Shown here: in pieces, positions 13,312 to 14,299 of the stretch
Numbering within the stretch: position 1 is the first letter of the stretch
Layout of the letters: each line of letters opens with the position of its first letter
Assembly (NCBI GenBank): GCA_001829505.1
Contig: MIBK01000189.1
Coordinates: 24,963-39,261 of the forward strand
Origin: Spirochaetes bacterium RBG_16_67_19
GTDB taxonomy: Bacteria > Spirochaetota > Spirochaetia > SZUA-6 > DRHE01
Length of the DNA: 14,299 nucleotides
Direction: 5' to 3'
The notes under the pieces: model-generated
What the model was told of the DNA's origin: nothing
What the model saw: only the letters and a program-made list of their open reading frames with translations
Databases searched by the model: none
Made by a program: the position numbers and the translations under genes

Positions 13312-14299
13312 GCTTCCTCAGGAATTCCAGGATGCAAGCGGCGGACGGGGGGCAGCCGTCCAGGTGGCGGAGGAAACCCCGCGCGCAGGTGCCGATCCCG
13401 TAGCCGTCGCCGGACACGCCTTGGAAACCCTGCCCCACGTGCAGCGGCCCCGGCGCGCGGTCCAGGGCGGCCTCCTCTTCCAGGCGGCGCATGGCGTGCA
13501 GCAGGCCTCCATAGCAGGCCGAGCAGGCTGCGCGGGCTTCCACCCGGGCGGCCAGGCGGGCCAGGGAAGAGGGCGCGGAGCCCATCCCCGCCGGCGGCCG
13601 TCCGATTTCGCGCAGGTCCAAGGCCGCCAGGTCCATGCTGCCCACGCCCAGGGAAGCGGCCAGGCGTAAGTGCTCGATTTGCGCGGGGGCGAAGCCCATG
13701 AGGCTCGCCCCGTAGCTGTCCACCAGGACCGGGTCGCCGCCCAGCAGCAGGCGGTCCAGGCGCACCGGGGTTCCGCCCTCCTCGAAGTCCAGGTCTCCGC
13801 ACAGGGCGTCCACCAGGGTCAGGTGCGTCGGCAGCACCGAAGCCAGAAGGGCGATGGGCCGGTGCAGGCCGAGGGCGTGGAAGCGCCGCTTCTCCTGGTC
13901 CGGGATGCAGCCTTTCAGGTTCTTCAGCGCGCAGGTCAACGGGTCTGGCAATGACCCTTGAGCACCGGGAGATTGAGGAAGAAATCCGTTTCCAGCGCCC
14001 GGCGGCAGACTTTCAGCTCCAGATCCCCCGCGGTCACCAGGCGCCAGGAATCCTGCTTCAAGTCCACCAGCTTCACCCCGTAGCGGCGCGCCAACTCCAG
14101 GTATCCGCAGGCCCGGAAGGCGCGCTCCGTGGGGCAGCCGGTCCAGGAACCTTCGGCCACGGTGATGTCCGCCACGCCGCAATCCTGCAGGAACTCTATC
14201 GCCCCGGCCACCATCTGCGGCGTGGTGGTCGCACCGGTGGAAGCGGGATGGTCCGTCACCAGGTTGGGCTTCAGCAGCACCTTCGCCCCCGGCGCCGGC
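13304..14299 (-). pseudogene. DUF362 family protein gene, one-base frameshift, 5' end beyond the window
   Basis: This is a DUF362 protein, a family often linked to iron-sulfur clusters and anaerobic metabolism, without a settled reaction. The first segment (minus strand, 14299 to about 13939) encodes AKVLLKPNLV, TGATTTPQMVAGAIEFLQ, VAEGSW and LNLPVLKGHCQTR, then meets TGA at 13936-13938. Family continuity resumes at once in the -1 frame at 13939 with LTCALKNLKGCIPDQEKRRF, running to a stop at 13304. Joined, the two segments give the expected LPVLKGHCQTR-LTCALKNLKGC, so one base has been lost (or two gained) near 13936-13945. The C-terminal part has Cys groups (CSACY, GIGTCARGF, DGCPPS) typical of the family. 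No slippery heptamer is present. Either a real inactivating mutation or a sequencing error could explain this. The true start lies right of the window, probably about 40 codons away. The end overlaps mutM. Confidence 0.8.

Noticed and set aside
13934..13945. CGT-TGA-C at the DUF362 break looks a little like the prfB programmed frameshift site
   Set aside because: prfB uses a +1 shift at CTT-TGA-C with an upstream Shine-Dalgarno-like element. Here the frame needed is -1, and neither that element nor a slippery heptamer is present.
1..14299. Search for CRISPR arrays, insertion sequences, attachment sites, tandem repeats and toxin-antitoxin pairs
   Set aside because: Reading both strands, I saw no regularly spaced repeats, no transposase or integrase motifs, no tRNA-anchored direct repeats and no small paired genes. 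Apart from the relic at 6672-6857 the window is ordinary chromosomal core.

Overview
The window is GC-rich chromosomal DNA made almost entirely of housekeeping and conserved bacterial genes. No phage, transposon, CRISPR array or defence locus is visible. The gene content points to an anaerobic or facultative bacterium: a HemW-type radical SAM protein, a DUF362 protein and a corrinoid-type URO-D protein. The tandem type I signal peptidases and the membrane-anchored PEGA/FGE-sulfatase protein beside smpB remind me of Spirochaetota, but this is recollection of similar gene sets and not proof. Treat the phylum as a moderate-confidence guess.

Layout. (1) Positions 1-2838 hold a minus-strand operon: a 340-aa signal peptidase I, a 250-aa signal peptidase I and a hemW-like gene cut by the left edge. 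The genes are 4 nt apart or overlap. (2) Diverging from it is a plus-strand run: a PEGA/FGE-sulfatase membrane protein, smpB (ATGA overlap), ssrA/tmRNA (2 nt gap) and hflX (25 nt gap). This is a compact ribosome-rescue island, and a promoter for ssrA appears to lie inside smpB. (3) A lower-GC gap of about 300 bp after hflX holds a decayed fragment of an eRF1-like/host-attachment-type protein. A URO-D-superfamily gene follows. (4) Convergent to it is argA, which shares a 66-bp divergent promoter region with a diacylglycerol/lipid kinase gene. (5) Convergent to the lipid kinase is a second minus-strand operon: a DUF362 gene (cut by the right edge and broken by a one-base frameshift), mutM and an uncharacterised 671-aa protein.

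Regulation. The two divergent intergenic regions (2792-2866 and 9409-9474) share an unusual design. A TTGNCAA box supplies overlapping -35 elements for both directions, and it abuts or overlaps CAAGGCA boxes. The plus-strand start codon sits exactly where transcription should begin, so both plus-strand messages are predicted to be leaderless. Convergent gene ends have short hairpins holding the stop codons, without U-tracts.

The most useful second looks are the smpB-ssrA-hflX island with its internal promoter, the matched divergent promoters, the DUF362 frameshift, the uncharacterised 671-aa protein and the eRF1-like relic. I found no clear new multi-gene system.
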